Assembly: GCA_008360975.2 (NCBI GenBank)
Contig: CM039196.1
Location: forward strand, 3,968,001 to 4,032,000
Direction of reading: 5' to 3'
DNA from: Lichenostomus cassidix
Lineage: Eukaryota > Chordata > Aves > Passeriformes > Meliphagidae
DNA length: 64,000 nt
The position numbers were made by a program, and so were the translations under genes. The notes beneath the pieces were generated by a model. That model ran no database searches. It saw only the letters and a list, made by a program, of their open reading frames with translations, and was not told where the DNA came from. Positions 47,295 through 57,600 of the stretch are shown here, in pieces; position 1 is the first letter of the stretch; each line of letters opens with the position of its first letter.

Positions 47295-48903
47295 TCATTT
47301 TTCAGACCCCAAAGGCCCTGATGGCTGAACATTTCCCTGCTTGTCCATGGGCAGGATCTTCCTGAAGGTGAGGTTGATCCTTGGAGCCAACACCCTCCTG
47401 CGTGGGGGCAAACTGTGGTACCAGTACAGGTTGGTGGGGTGCTTCATGAGGAGCAGGCTGCCGTGGGCCAGCTGCAGGGTGATCTTCCCCGTGCCAGGCA
47501 CGCCGGGCATCCCTCCCTTCCTGCGCTGCTCCCGGTGGCGGAACACGAAATCGCGGCAGGCTCCGAAGGACACCGAGGCGATGGGGCTGCGGGGAACCAG
47601 CTCCTTCTCGTCGTCCCGGTGCTCCCCGATGTGGTCCAGGCCATCTTTGTACCTGTGCACACAACCCCGTTAATTACCACCATTAATTATTTACCAATAA
47701 TAATATAACTAATTATTTACCAGTTAAATCAACTCCGCAGCAATTCGCCAAGTGCTGCACAAGCTTTTTTTTTGTTGTTGTTTCAACTGAAAAGCTGCTT
47801 GATGCAACTCACCTGTTGATAAGGACAAAGTTAAAGGTGTGCCCTGTTTCGGAGGTGACACGCTCCCGGATTCGGGTCAGGACTGGGATCCATGGCTTGG
47901 GATGGAATGTCACCCCTGAGTAAGTGTAGGACAAGCCAGGGTCTCCGTAGGTGACCTTCTTCCTGGGAATCTTGTGCCACGTGCCAAAGACGTGCAGTTT
48001 TGTCATGTCATCTGTTTAAACGAGAGAGGGGAAGGATCAAACCCAGCTCTGTGTTGTCTGTGCACAACCCAACATTCTCCTGGATTTGCATCTTCTGGGA
48101 ATCTCCAGGCAACACAAATGAGGGTGCTTAGGTCAATCCAAAAGCTGTCATCCCTGTTCCCAGTGTTTCTGCCCCAACAAAGCTGGGCACTGCCTTGTTA
48201 TCCCCCTCAAATGGGATGGACAGGACCAGCACCCCCATCATATTTTGAGCATATCTCATATACTGCATCTCCAGCCAATTCCAGTCACCAGTCCAGGATT
48301 ATCCCTTGACAAACACTTCCAGCTGAGCAAAACCAATGCTGTGGGGTCAGACCTGTGTTCTTGGCTTCTCAGGGCCTCACTGTGCAAACAGCAGGTGGCT
48401 GCAGAAATTTCCCAGTGCCTGCCAGCCATGCCCAGGCCCTGGGAATTGCTCTGGGACTCGCTTGGGTGGGCTGGGCAGGGAAATGCTTCACTGGGAAGGG
48501 ATAAGGCGGATGTGGAGGGGAGTAGAGCTAGACATGGAAGGGTGAGGCTGGAAGGGAGCAGTGGGGGTCATTCAGGCCACCCTCCTGCCCAAGCAGGATC
48601 TCCAAAACTACTGTCCAGGCTCTTTGGGAGACCTCTGGAGCCTCCCTGGGCAGCCCGTGCTCCAGCACCCTCACAGGGCAGGAGTTTACCTTCGAAATAC
48701 TCCACCTCCCTCTCCAGCTCCTGGAAGATCTCGTCCGCCTCAGCCTTGCCGAAGAGGATGCGGTAATCGCAGCTGAGCCCCTGGGCGCGGATCTCCCGCG
48801 GGACGGGCCGCCCCGGGCCGGGCTCCTCCAGCCGCGGCCTCTTCCCGCCGCCGCCGCCATCCTCCGCCTGCCTGCGGGGCAGTTTAACCACGAATCCATC
48901 CAT
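47295..48903 (-). CDS. ALKBH2: ALKBH2, DNA oxidative demethylase (AlkB homologue 2)
   Basis: Minus-strand coding exons: 48903-48690, 48011-47813, 47652-47295 (771 nt, 256 aa; human 261). The nuclear enzyme uses Fe(II) and 2-oxoglutarate to remove 1-methyladenine and 3-methylcytosine lesions from double-stranded DNA. Visible signatures are the iron ligands H149 and D151 in GEHRDDE and H217 in WYHSLP, the 2-oxoglutarate-binding arginines in APRINLTFRK, and the base-flipping aromatic F80 in LHVFG (human F102 in VQVFG). The block FGKAEADEIFQELEREVEYF matches the family. The start at 48903 gives MDGFVVK, aligning with human MDRFLVK; an in-frame ATG further upstream (49110) lies in promoter sequence and is rejected. 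The APIM motif has Gly where Arg is expected. Head-to-head with UNG, 257 bp between start codons. Confidence 0.97.
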
Positions 48904-49160
48904 GGAACCGGGAGCGGTGCCCGAGGGACCGGGGGGACAGCGGGAGCCGCGACCCCGCGGGAAACGGGAGCGCGCACAGTAATGGCCGCGCGTGAAGCCA
49001 CGCCTCCTCCAGGCTGGCCACGCCCCCAACGCACGCGCGCGGTTTTGGCGCCAAATTCGAGTCCCGCCCCCTCCCGCGGTGGTTCCGCGCCGCCGCCGCC
49101 CCTCACTCACCTCCGGCCTCTCCCGCTGCCTGCTCCGCTCCGCTCCGCTCCGCCGCAGCC
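48904..49160. promoter_or_regulatory. Shared divergent ALKBH2/UNG2 promoter
   Basis: Only 257 bp separates the ALKBH2 start codon (minus) from the UNG2 start codon (plus). The interval is CpG-rich with no TATA box, and contains GC-rich Sp1-type elements and the palindrome TTTGGCGCCAAA at 49044-49055, which fits the E2F consensus on both strands. A short CTCCG repeat (about 49136-49153) precedes the UNG2 start. Co-regulation of the two repair genes is an inference from the layout. Confidence 0.8.
49044..49055. promoter_or_regulatory. Palindromic E2F-type site
   Basis: TTTGGCGCCAAA is a perfect 12-bp palindrome matching the E2F consensus TTTSSCGC in both directions. It lies 141 bp from the ALKBH2 start and 106 bp from the UNG2 start. 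Confidence 0.7.
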
Positions 49161-52100
49161 ATGATCGGGCAGAGGACGCTGCACTCCTTCTTCAGCCCCG
49201 CGCCGGCCAAGAAGCGCAGCCGCTCCCCGGAGCCGGGCGGCGATTCTGAGGTAGCGAGCGGGGGGCTGAGGGAGCCCGCGGCTCTGGAGGAGGGCAGAGC
49301 GGGGAGGAGAGCGGCCTGGTGGCGGCGTGTGTGTGTGTGTGGCTCTGTGTGTGTGGGAAGGGGCTTGGGAGCGCTGGCGGCCTTTCCTGAGGGGAGTTTG
49401 GTGGGGGGGCTCCGTTTCCGAACTCCCGCGCTGCCGCACGCCTGGCTGAGCTGCCAATCCAGCGGCCACGCTCCGCCGCCGCTCAATGGGCGCGGAGATT
49501 CTCCGTGACTTCAGTGTTGCTAGGTAGAAGCCTCCCCGCCAGCAGCGGCCAGCCAATAGGGAGGCGCGGCCGTTCTCCCGCTGACCAATAGCGAGGCGGC
49601 GTTTGTGGTCCCGCCTGTGGGCGGGGCCCGCGCGGCTCGGCGGCCAATGAGGGCAGGCGTTGTGTTTTGCCGCGGAACTGCCGCGTGCGGTGGGCTGTCC
49701 CTGGGCGGAGCCTGTGCCGCCATGGTGGCGATCCTCCCGCTCCTCGGGCCGCGCTCCCTGCTCTGCCCCAGCCTCCGCAATCTCCTCTCTGCCCGCTGCT
49801 TCCAGGTGAGCGCCGCCAAGAAGGCGAAGGAGGCGGGCGATGAGGCAGGCCAGTCGGCGGCGCTGAGCGCGGAGCAGCGGGAGCGCATCCGCAAGAACAA
49901 GGAGGCGGCGCAGCAGCTGCTGGCGCAGCGCAATGTGCCCCCGGGCTTCGGCGACAGCTGGCGGCGGCAGCTGGCCGGGGAGTTCTCCAAGCCCTACTTC
50001 GTGAAGGTGAGCAGCATTCCCCGATTCCCCCCCGAGCGGCCGCTGCGGCCCCGCAGCCCCCGCTGAGCCCCTGATCCGCCCGCAGCTCATGGAGTTCGTG
50101 GCCGAGGAGAGGAAGCGCTACACGGTGTATCCGCCCCCCGAGCAGGTCTTCACCTGGACGCAGATGTGCGACATCTGGGATGTGAGTAGAGCCGCGGGGG
50201 GGATCTCTCAGCTGCTTTGGGGAGTTTAAAACCGTGAAGGTGCAGGTTGGGTGCACAGACACATTCCTCTAGTGTTTGGTCCCTTAAACTTGGATCCTAT
50301 AGAATGTGGATGGTGTTGTTTGGCTCACCTAACTCATAAATCCAGCCTTCCCTTTAATGTCTGATACCAAACCGCGATTTTATTGTTTTATTACATTCAC
50401 AGGCCACAGAACTTCCTTTGATTCTTTTGATCTTTTTTCTGGTGTTATCAGCTTAACCTAGTTCATAATTTCTTGATATTGTACATCTCTTGTTCTTTTA
50501 ATTTATCGTTAATGGACTATAATTAAGTTAGAAGAAAAAAACACAGCATAAGGTAATGTGATTCCCAATAAGACGTGTCAAAAATATCACAGCAAGTGTG
50601 GCATAAAGCTGAACTGAGATGAAACCTACTTGGAAATTAACACGATTTTTTTTGTGACTGTGAAAATGTTGGTCTTCTGTACTTAAATTATATTAGTTAT
50701 ATTCATAATTTTGGCAGCAAAGCTGTAGGGATGTTAACCCTTAGTGTTTGGTGGGCTCTGTGCTCTTTAACAATGACATATCTGGGATTTAACTTCAGTT
50801 CCTTGGAGGAGTTGTGTTTGGTTTGGGTTTTTTTGTATTTCTCTTTTAAGATAAAGCTCATTTATAAGCCTTTTTTCTCTACTCTCTGGGGATTAATGCT
50901 GATTCCAATTCAGTGCTAACCAAGTTGTGCTTTCAGGTAAAGGTTGTCATTCTGGGACAAGATCCATACCATGGACCTAAACAAGCTCATGGGCTCTGTT
51001 TCAGTGTCCAGAAGCCTGTTCCACCTCCTCCCAGGTATGAAAATCTGCAAAATCCCTTTTGTTCCTTAATTATTTGCAGTTCTCTGTTGCTCAGGCCTGG
51101 GAGCCAGAAAATCCATGTGAAGTGGTTTGCATCTACTTAAATTTGAGTTAATTAAACGACTCAAATTTGAGTTGTGCATTGCCTGGGAGAAAAATCACTG
51201 CAAAATATGGATAATTCTGTGTAATTTTGGTGATATTCTGGATGTAAATTTTCATTTTTAGTCTTATTAAAGCTTCCAGACAGACACAGAGTCCTTGCTG
51301 CCCTGACTCTACAAATGGCTTTATTATCTTGTCTAATGAGATTAAAATCAGTGTTCTTCTTGCCTGGTTAGAGCAATAAGTGGTTCTGCTTGCTCTTGTC
51401 ATATTAAAAATCTTCTGGTGGTTTGGTTTGCAGCTTGGAAAATATTTACAAGGAGCTCTCTGAGGACATTGAGGGCTTCACCCACCCTGGCCATGGGGAC
51501 CTGACAGGCTGGGCCAAGCAAGGTGAGCTCAGAGACACTCAGTGCTGTGCCCACTGTGAAGCAGAAAAAAAAAATTTTACCTAAAAATTTTACCCTTCCT
51601 GTGGTTGGAAATAATCCACTTGTAGGAGAGAAAATCACTTCTGAGCACCTTAATATAAAAATTTATTTAATCAGCAAGAAGAAAGCAGTTTGAATCCCAG
51701 AATCCCAGAATGGTTTGGGTTGGAAAGGAGCTTAAAGCTCATCCCCTGCCATGGGCTGGGACACCTCCCACTAATCCAGGTTGCTCAGAGCTCCATCCAG
51801 CCTGGCCTTGGGCATTCCAGGGATGGATTAACCCTTGTTTCACCCTCTGGATGTGTTTTTTTTTTGCCAGGAGTGCTCCTGCTCAACGCTGTGCTCACGG
51901 TTCGGGCTCACCAGGCCACGTCCCACAAGGAGAGGGGCTGGGAGCAGTTCACAGATGTCGTGGTGTCCTGGCTCAACAAGAACCTGCACGGGGTTGTCTT
52001 CATGCTGTGGGGAGCCTATGCCCAGAGGAAAGGCAGCTCCATCGACAGGGTACATCTTTTCCTCAGCCCTTCCCTCTCTCCCTGATTTTTCCCTCAGTTT

Positions 52101-52652
52101 GGTGGACACTAGAGGGCACTTCCCTTACAGAATTGGGAATTTTCCCTGCCTGAACTCTGGGAAATTTAATCACCCTTCTGCCCCAGCTTAGCCTTTGCCA
52201 GAGTTAAGCAAGAAAAGTGGAGCAAGTGCAAGCTCCTGTTGTGAGTAGTGTCTCACAAGGACAGAGCTGTTTTTCCTAGGAAAAGGCTCATGAATCAATA
52301 TGAAATCTGCTGGTGGGATGACAGCAGTTGGGAAATGCCAGGGCATTTATATCTTTGCTCAGTGGGACAGAAGTCTTGGTCCTTGTGGCTGGTTCTTTGG
52401 GTCTCAGGCTGGTGCAGGAGGAGGAGGAATAGGGATAAATCCCACCTGCCCTGGAGCAGGAACAGCCCAAACCCTGCAAATCTAACAAGTGGTTTCCTCT
52501 GACTTTCCCAGAAGCGTCACCACGTCCTGCAGACAGTCCATCCCTCGCCCCTCTCTGTCAACAGAGGGTTTTTTGGCTGCCGGCACTTCTCCAAGACAAA
52601 TGAATTCCTCAAGAAATCAGGGAAGAAGCCCATCGACTGGAAAGCACTCTGA
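49161..52652 (+). CDS. UNG: UNG, uracil-DNA glycosylase, nuclear isoform UNG2
   Basis: Exons: 49161-49250 (exon 1A), 49806-50006, 50086-50181, 50937-51034, 51434-51522, 51871-52049, 52512-52652 (894 nt, 297 aa; human 313). The enzyme excises uracil from DNA to start base-excision repair; UNG2 acts at replication forks. The N-terminus [18 protein letters not shown] carries the PCNA-binding PIP box (Q4-RTLHSF-F11). The segment [19 protein letters not shown] matches the RPA-binding helix. Catalytic motifs are GQDPYHG (D138), the Gly-Ser loop region WAKQGVLLLN, and HPSPLS (H261, with the intercalating leucine L265). A tyrosine usual after HPSPLSV is Asn268 here. The exon 1A donor GAG|GTAGCG is weak but in the required phase. 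It joins an acceptor inside exon 1B, as in mammals. Confidence 0.95.
49325..49357. repeat. Short (GT)n microsatellite
   Basis: Two GT runs (GTGTGTGTGTGTGTG and GTGTGTGTG) separated by GCTCT lie in UNG intron 1A. Confidence 0.85.
49454..49648 (+). promoter_or_regulatory. CCAAT-box array, probable UNG1 promoter
   Basis: Four plus-strand CCAAT pentamers lie at 49454, 49553, 49585 and 49644, the second and third exactly 32 bp apart (about three helical turns). A GGGCGGGG box is at 49619-49626. They end 74 bp before the UNG1 start codon, where a second internal promoter is known in the mammalian UNG gene. NF-Y/Sp1 binding is inferred. Confidence 0.65.
49722..52652 (+). CDS. UNG: UNG, mitochondrial isoform UNG1
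   Basis: Exons: 49722-50006 (exon 1B, continuous), 50086-50181, 50937-51034, 51434-51522, 51871-52049, 52512-52652 (888 nt, 295 aa; human UNG1 304). The isoform-specific start [20 protein letters not shown] then LLSARCFQ is rich in Arg, Leu and Ser and lacks acidic residues, as expected of a mitochondrial presequence. It runs without a splice into [11 protein letters not shown], shared with UNG2. The start was chosen for its strong GCCGCCATGG context. In-frame upstream ATGs at 49605 and 49647 have weaker context but cannot be excluded. The core catalytic domain is the same as UNG2. The N-terminus is not similar to the human UNG1 leader, which is normal for this fast-evolving segment. Confidence 0.85.
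51685..51830 (-). repeat. CR1 3' fragment in UNG
   Basis: Antisense CR1 tail with CCCAGAATGGTTTGGGTTGG, CCCTGCCATGGGCTGGGACA, CTAATCCAGGTTGCTCAGAG, CAGCCTGGCCTTGGGC, ending 40 bp before an UNG acceptor. Confidence 0.88.
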
Positions 52653-53780
52653 GCTGGGGCTGAGGGTTGGGAGCAGCCCCTGTGTCAGGGGTTGGGGCAT
52701 TTCTGAGAAATTGTTCTTTGGGTGTTGATCAATGGACAAATGACCAAACTTTCAGAGGTGGTTATATTTTTGTTTTAGATGTTTATTTTTCAAGAGCATG
52801 TTGGAGTGTTTGATGGACAGCTGTGCTGCTGGAACAGATCTTAGCCTGGTTTGAAGCAAAAAAAACCCAAAAAAACCCCCAAACACCAGAGTTCCCTATT
52901 AATTTCTGGTCATTGTTGCAATGGGAATATATTTTCAGACTCTGGTGAAGGGATGTCAGTTCTTACTGAGCTGCTCAGCTTTTGTACATGCCCTGCTGCC
53001 TCCAGGTTTCCTATTTAGGGGGAGTGGGGCTGACTCCATGGGAGGAAAAGGCTTTTGGTTTTAGCTTTTTGATACAGATTTATTACAAACATGGCTTCTC
53101 GAGGCTGTAAAGACAATACACAGCCAGGAGTGTTGCTTGGTGTATCCATGATCTCAAGATTTTGGGATAAATCCTCCCAGCATTCAAGGGGAGGCTGTGA
53201 CTGAGACCCTTGGTCATGCTCTTGAATTTTTTGTTGGCATTTTGAGAGAAAAAGCTAAGGTTTTATGTTCTTCCAGTGTGTGTAATCACCTGGATGACAG
53301 GTGAGCTGTGCTGACCATGGACCTGGGGGTTCTTGCTGATGGCAACACCAAAGGTTTGTTCATCAGCATCTCCCAGTTTATGGACTGATAGTTGCAAAAT
53401 ATTTCAGATCATTTTAAGATCTTGAAAGAGGGAACTTCGTGCTTTGCCACCTTGGGAGCAAATTGAAGTTTCTACCTACTATTGGCAATAACTGTTAGGA
53501 CTTCCAGAAGGAAGAGGTGTTGTTCATACTCCTGGATTTCCAGCCCATCTCTGACTTTGTAATTCCTTCAGTGGAAGCGAAGTGCCCTTTGTTTTTGGAA
53601 ATCACACCAGTTTTTATAGAATATCCTTGTAACCCTTCCTCTGGTGTTCTCTCTGAGGTAACACTATCACCAGTGAAATTTACACTGTCTGTGGCCTTGC
53701 TGTATATGTTGTTTCCTTGGGGCTTTTTTACCCAGTGTGGTTGTTTTTTTTTAAATAAAAATGACTTTGTTTACATGATC
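52653..53780 (+). other. UNG: UNG 3' UTR
   Basis: Non-coding sequence from the UNG stop to AATAAA at 53754-53759 and just beyond, about 1.1 kb. There is no other ORF of note. Confidence 0.7.
53754..53759 (+). promoter_or_regulatory. UNG poly(A) signal
   Basis: AATAAA preceded by a T-run and GTGTGGTTGTT; the only strong plus-strand signal between UNG and ACACB. Confidence 0.7.
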
Positions 53781-53789
53781 TTACACTGG

Positions 53790-54655
53790 TATTTTAACAC
53801 AGGGAGGGAGGGGAGGCTGTGATTCTTCAGTGGGTGGAATGGGGAGTCCCTGTTCCCCCAGGGAGCCAAACCCAGCAGCGTGTCCTTCTCCTCGTCCCCG
53901 TGACCAGGCACAAAGCCAGGCCACCTTTGTCCCCCAAGGATCGGATGTCCCCCTCCCTCTTTCCACCCTCATCTCCAGCACAAGTTTTCCAGACACGTTA
54001 GCAGGGAAATATTTGTGCTTGACGTGACCATCATGTGCGAAATCCAACTGGAACAGCCGGGGGGGCCTGGACGTGCTTCCCTCAGGGACGTGCTTCCCTC
54101 AGTGCCACCCCCCTGGCACCGCGTGGGTCCGGCCAGGCTGGGGGACAGATGGACACACGGAGTGACCGGTGAGACCGGAGTGACCAGGGAGCCCGGAGGG
54201 GTCTGACACGGAGGGGACACGGGGCTGGCAGCCATGGTGAGGGGCTGAGGGGAGAGTGAGGGGCTGAAGGGGAGGCTGAGGTGCTGAGGGGAAAGTGAGG
54301 GCTGAGGGGAGGATGAGGGGCTGAGGGGGCCGTGGTGCTTTTCCCTCACCCTCATGCCCAGCTTTGACCGCATTTGTGGGGATTTGGGGGGTCTGTTCAA
54401 TGCCCCCCACCCCGGTGTGAGGGAAGGGTTGGGGCCGCCATCCTGAGGGTGCTGTGAGGGTCGGGCAGGCCGTGCCAGCACCCCCCGGCCCCTCGCGGAG
54501 CTCCGGGCAGGGAAAACAGCTCCGGCTGAGGGCGGCTGGCACCGCGGGCTGCGCTGTGGGAGCTCTGGGGCCGGAGCCGTGCTTTCGGGGTTTATAGCCG
54601 TGCTTTCGGGGGCACAGCCGTGACCGCGGCTCTCCCTCTCCCCCAGGGCCGGTGA
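53790..54655 (+). promoter_or_regulatory. UNG-ACACB gap and ACACB promoter region
   Basis: The interval becomes GC-rich and CpG-rich from about 54400. A G-rich minisatellite sits at 54237-54330. A pyrimidine run with CCCCCAG ends at 54646 just before the ACACB start codon, so the start codon may lie in a second exon with a non-coding exon upstream. Confidence 0.5.
54237..54330. repeat. G-rich minisatellite (GTGAGGGGCTGAGGGGA units)
   Basis: Five or six imperfect units of about 17 bp with runs of four or five G on the plus strand, such as GAGGGGCTGAGGGGAGAGTG. It lies about 330 bp before the ACACB start. Confidence 0.85.
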
Positions 54656-57600
54656 ATGCTGCCGGCTGCGCTGCTCCTGCTCGCGGTGCTGCTGCTCGTT
54701 TGGGCCAAAATGTCCAACTCTCGGGGCGAGCAGGAGAAGAAGCCGGAGCAGAGCCCCGCGGGGCCGCCTCCATCAGCCGGGCCCCCTGCACGGCCGAACC
54801 CCTCGGGCTCGCAGCCTCCTCCGCGGGCCGGGCGGGCGGGCGCGGAGCAGGAGCAGCTCGCCGTGTACAACCCCGCCGCGCTGCGCCGCCCGGCTCTTGC
54901 CAAGTTCGTGCTGGGCTCCTTCGACGACAACTCCTCCGATGACGAGCTGATGGCCACGGCCTTCAGGGTGGGCCGGCGGCGCAGCAGCGTGGCCGCGGTG
55001 GGGGGAACCTTACCCGAGCCCGCTGCCCTGACGGCCCCGCTGGAGCCCAGCGCTGGTATCAGGTACGGATGGCAGCCCGCGGCCGTGCAGGGGTGTCCCA
55101 GTTCGGGAGGGTGACTGCATTTGGTGGGTGCACTGCTGTTGATAAAACTGGGCTGCACATGTGCTGGTGCTCCTCGGAACCCCGAGGTGTTCCCCCTGAT
55201 TTCGCTGCCTTTGCGGGGAAGAGCCAGTGTCCTTGGCTGTGTGACAGCAGTGCCACCTGCATGAGTGTGGCAACGATCAGGGCAGGGGGTGCCCCCCCAA
55301 AATCTCCAGTTTGGATGTGGGGCAGCTCACTCCCTGCTGGCTGCACCGGGCAGCTCCCATGAGAGTGCAGCTGACATCCAGCAGAAATAACTGAAAGCCA
55401 AATGCTGCTGCCTGCCTTCTCCAGCTGCTCTGCTCTAGCTAAAAATAGCAAACCTTTGGCTGCAGGGACGTGTTGTGACACTTGGCAGCCCGAGGTGGCT
55501 CTTGCCACGCTGGGTTTGGGGTGATGCTGCCAGCAGTATCCCTGCAGCTCCTCTATGCTTCCACAAATAAGGAATTTCCTTATGTCCTGCATGAGTCACG
55601 TTGTAGATGTGGCTGGCGATGTTTGCAGGACAGGGTTTGCAGGGGGTTTGGGGCTGGGGCTCACTGGGGTGGCTCTGGGCTCACTGGGGTGGCTCTGGGC
55701 TCGGTGACAGCCACTATGTCCCACCACAGGCCCAGCATGTCAGGGCCGCACCTGGCGAAGAGGAGCCACAGGAAGATGGATCTGCAGAGAGATTTTTCTG
55801 TTGCCTCCCCAGCTGAGTTCGTCACCCGCTTCGGGGGCAACCGTGTCATTGAGAAGGTCTGTCCCCAACACATCCCTGCTTGTGCCTGGATAGGGGGTCA
55901 CTGCTTTTCACAGGGACACCCTTGAGCGCTGCCCGAGTGTTCTGTGTCTGCTGGGCTTGGCAGCCCAGAGCTGTTCATCCCATATCTTCATCCTATGGCT
56001 TCACTCACTCTCATGGGCTGGGGGAGGGGACCCCATATAGCAGCACTGCACCAACAATGGCCAAAGTCCCATCCTTGGTTATCCCCAGTGCCAGACATCA
56101 GAGATGTTGAGGAGTCTCGTGCTCCACTAAGACACACCACTGGCTGAGGGGAAGCTCCTGATTAACACATTCCCCCTGCTTTGCTCCACACCCATCCCTT
56201 GGCCCTGCACTGCCATCCCTTGGGGCAGCAAGGACAGGGTTCACCCTGCCACCCCTGTCCCTGTCCCTCCAGGTCCTCATCGCCAACAATGGCATTGCAG
56301 CAGTAAAGTGCATGCGCTCCATCCGCCGCTGGGCTTACGAGATGTTCCGGAACGAGCGCGCCATTCGCTTCGTGGTCATGGTCACCCCCGAGGACCTCAA
56401 AGCTAATGCAGGTAATTCCTGAAACTATCCCAAAATGAAAGTTCCCTACCTGGGGCTGAGCCAGAATACCCCTTTCCTGCACAGCCTGAAGTCACACACT
56501 TCCCTTCTGCACAGCCACATCCAGGAATAAATAATTTTTCCCTGCTCCAGCCTCCCCAGGATGGAGGGTTTGGAGAGGGGTGCCTTTCAGGGATCTGGCT
56601 CCCACCACCCCCCGTGCTGTCTTGCAGAGTACATCAAGATGGCAGATCACTATGTGCCAGTCCCTGGAGGGACCAACAACAACAACTATGCCAATGTGGA
56701 GCTGATAGTGGACATTTCCAAACGGATCCCAGTCCAGGTAGTGGCCATTCATGTGTCTCCCATCTCTTTGGTGAGGGAAGCTGCTGGGTAGAGGGGACAC
56801 CTCAAAAGGGGGTGATGTCCCTATGTGTGGAGGAGCCAGTGGGAGATGCCATCATAGGGATAACACTCCCACTGCTGCTTCTCCCTGTGCCAGGCGGTGT
56901 GGGCTGGCTGGGGCCATGCCTCAGAGAACCACAAGCTGCCAGAGCTGCTGCAGAAAAACGGGATAGCTTTCCTAGGTAAGGTCTCGCTGCTCCTCTGTGC
57001 TGAGTGTTGGGCTGGTGTGTGCACTCATAGCGACACTGCATTGGGCAGTGGCTTTGGGGTCTTCCTGCATCCCCAGTCCTTGCAGAAGGCTGGTGGGGCT
57101 GACTCAGTGATGTGGGGATGTGGTGGGGATGGGCTGGTGGGTTGGGCCCTACTTCAGCTCTTCCCTCTCTCTCCAAAGGTCCCCCCAGTGATGCCATGTG
57201 GGCACTGGGGGACAAAGTCGCTTCCACCATTGTGGCTCAGACTCTGGAGATCCCCACACTGCCATGGAGTGGGAGTGGTGAGTTCCTCCTCACAGCCCCG
57301 ACACGTTCCCTACACCCCCATTTCCCTCCTCCCTGCTTCTCCTTCCCCCAAAGCAAGCACCAGGACTGGGGTCTTTGGCCCAGCTGGCCACATGTACTGG
57401 GGACCCCACTGCATCACCTTCTTTGGGCAGGGGGATTTTAAAGATGAGGTGCATGGAAAGAAGAGAAGTTATGGAATCCTCAGCTCCCTAGGCACATCCA
57501 GTGTGCCACCCCAGCCATGCCACCCTGGTGGTGACCATAGCCCTGGCCATCTCTGCAGGTCTGGTGGCCCAGTGGTCCGAGGATGACCAGAAGGATCAGC

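Noticed and set aside
48690..49110. Longer ALKBH2 start at an upstream in-frame ATG (49110)
   Set aside because: It would add about 69 Arg/Gly-rich residues from promoter sequence; the start at 48903 matches the conserved family N-terminus.
49107..50090. 327-aa minus-strand open frame
   Set aside because: Antisense shadow of UNG exons 1A, 1B and 3 in a CpG island.
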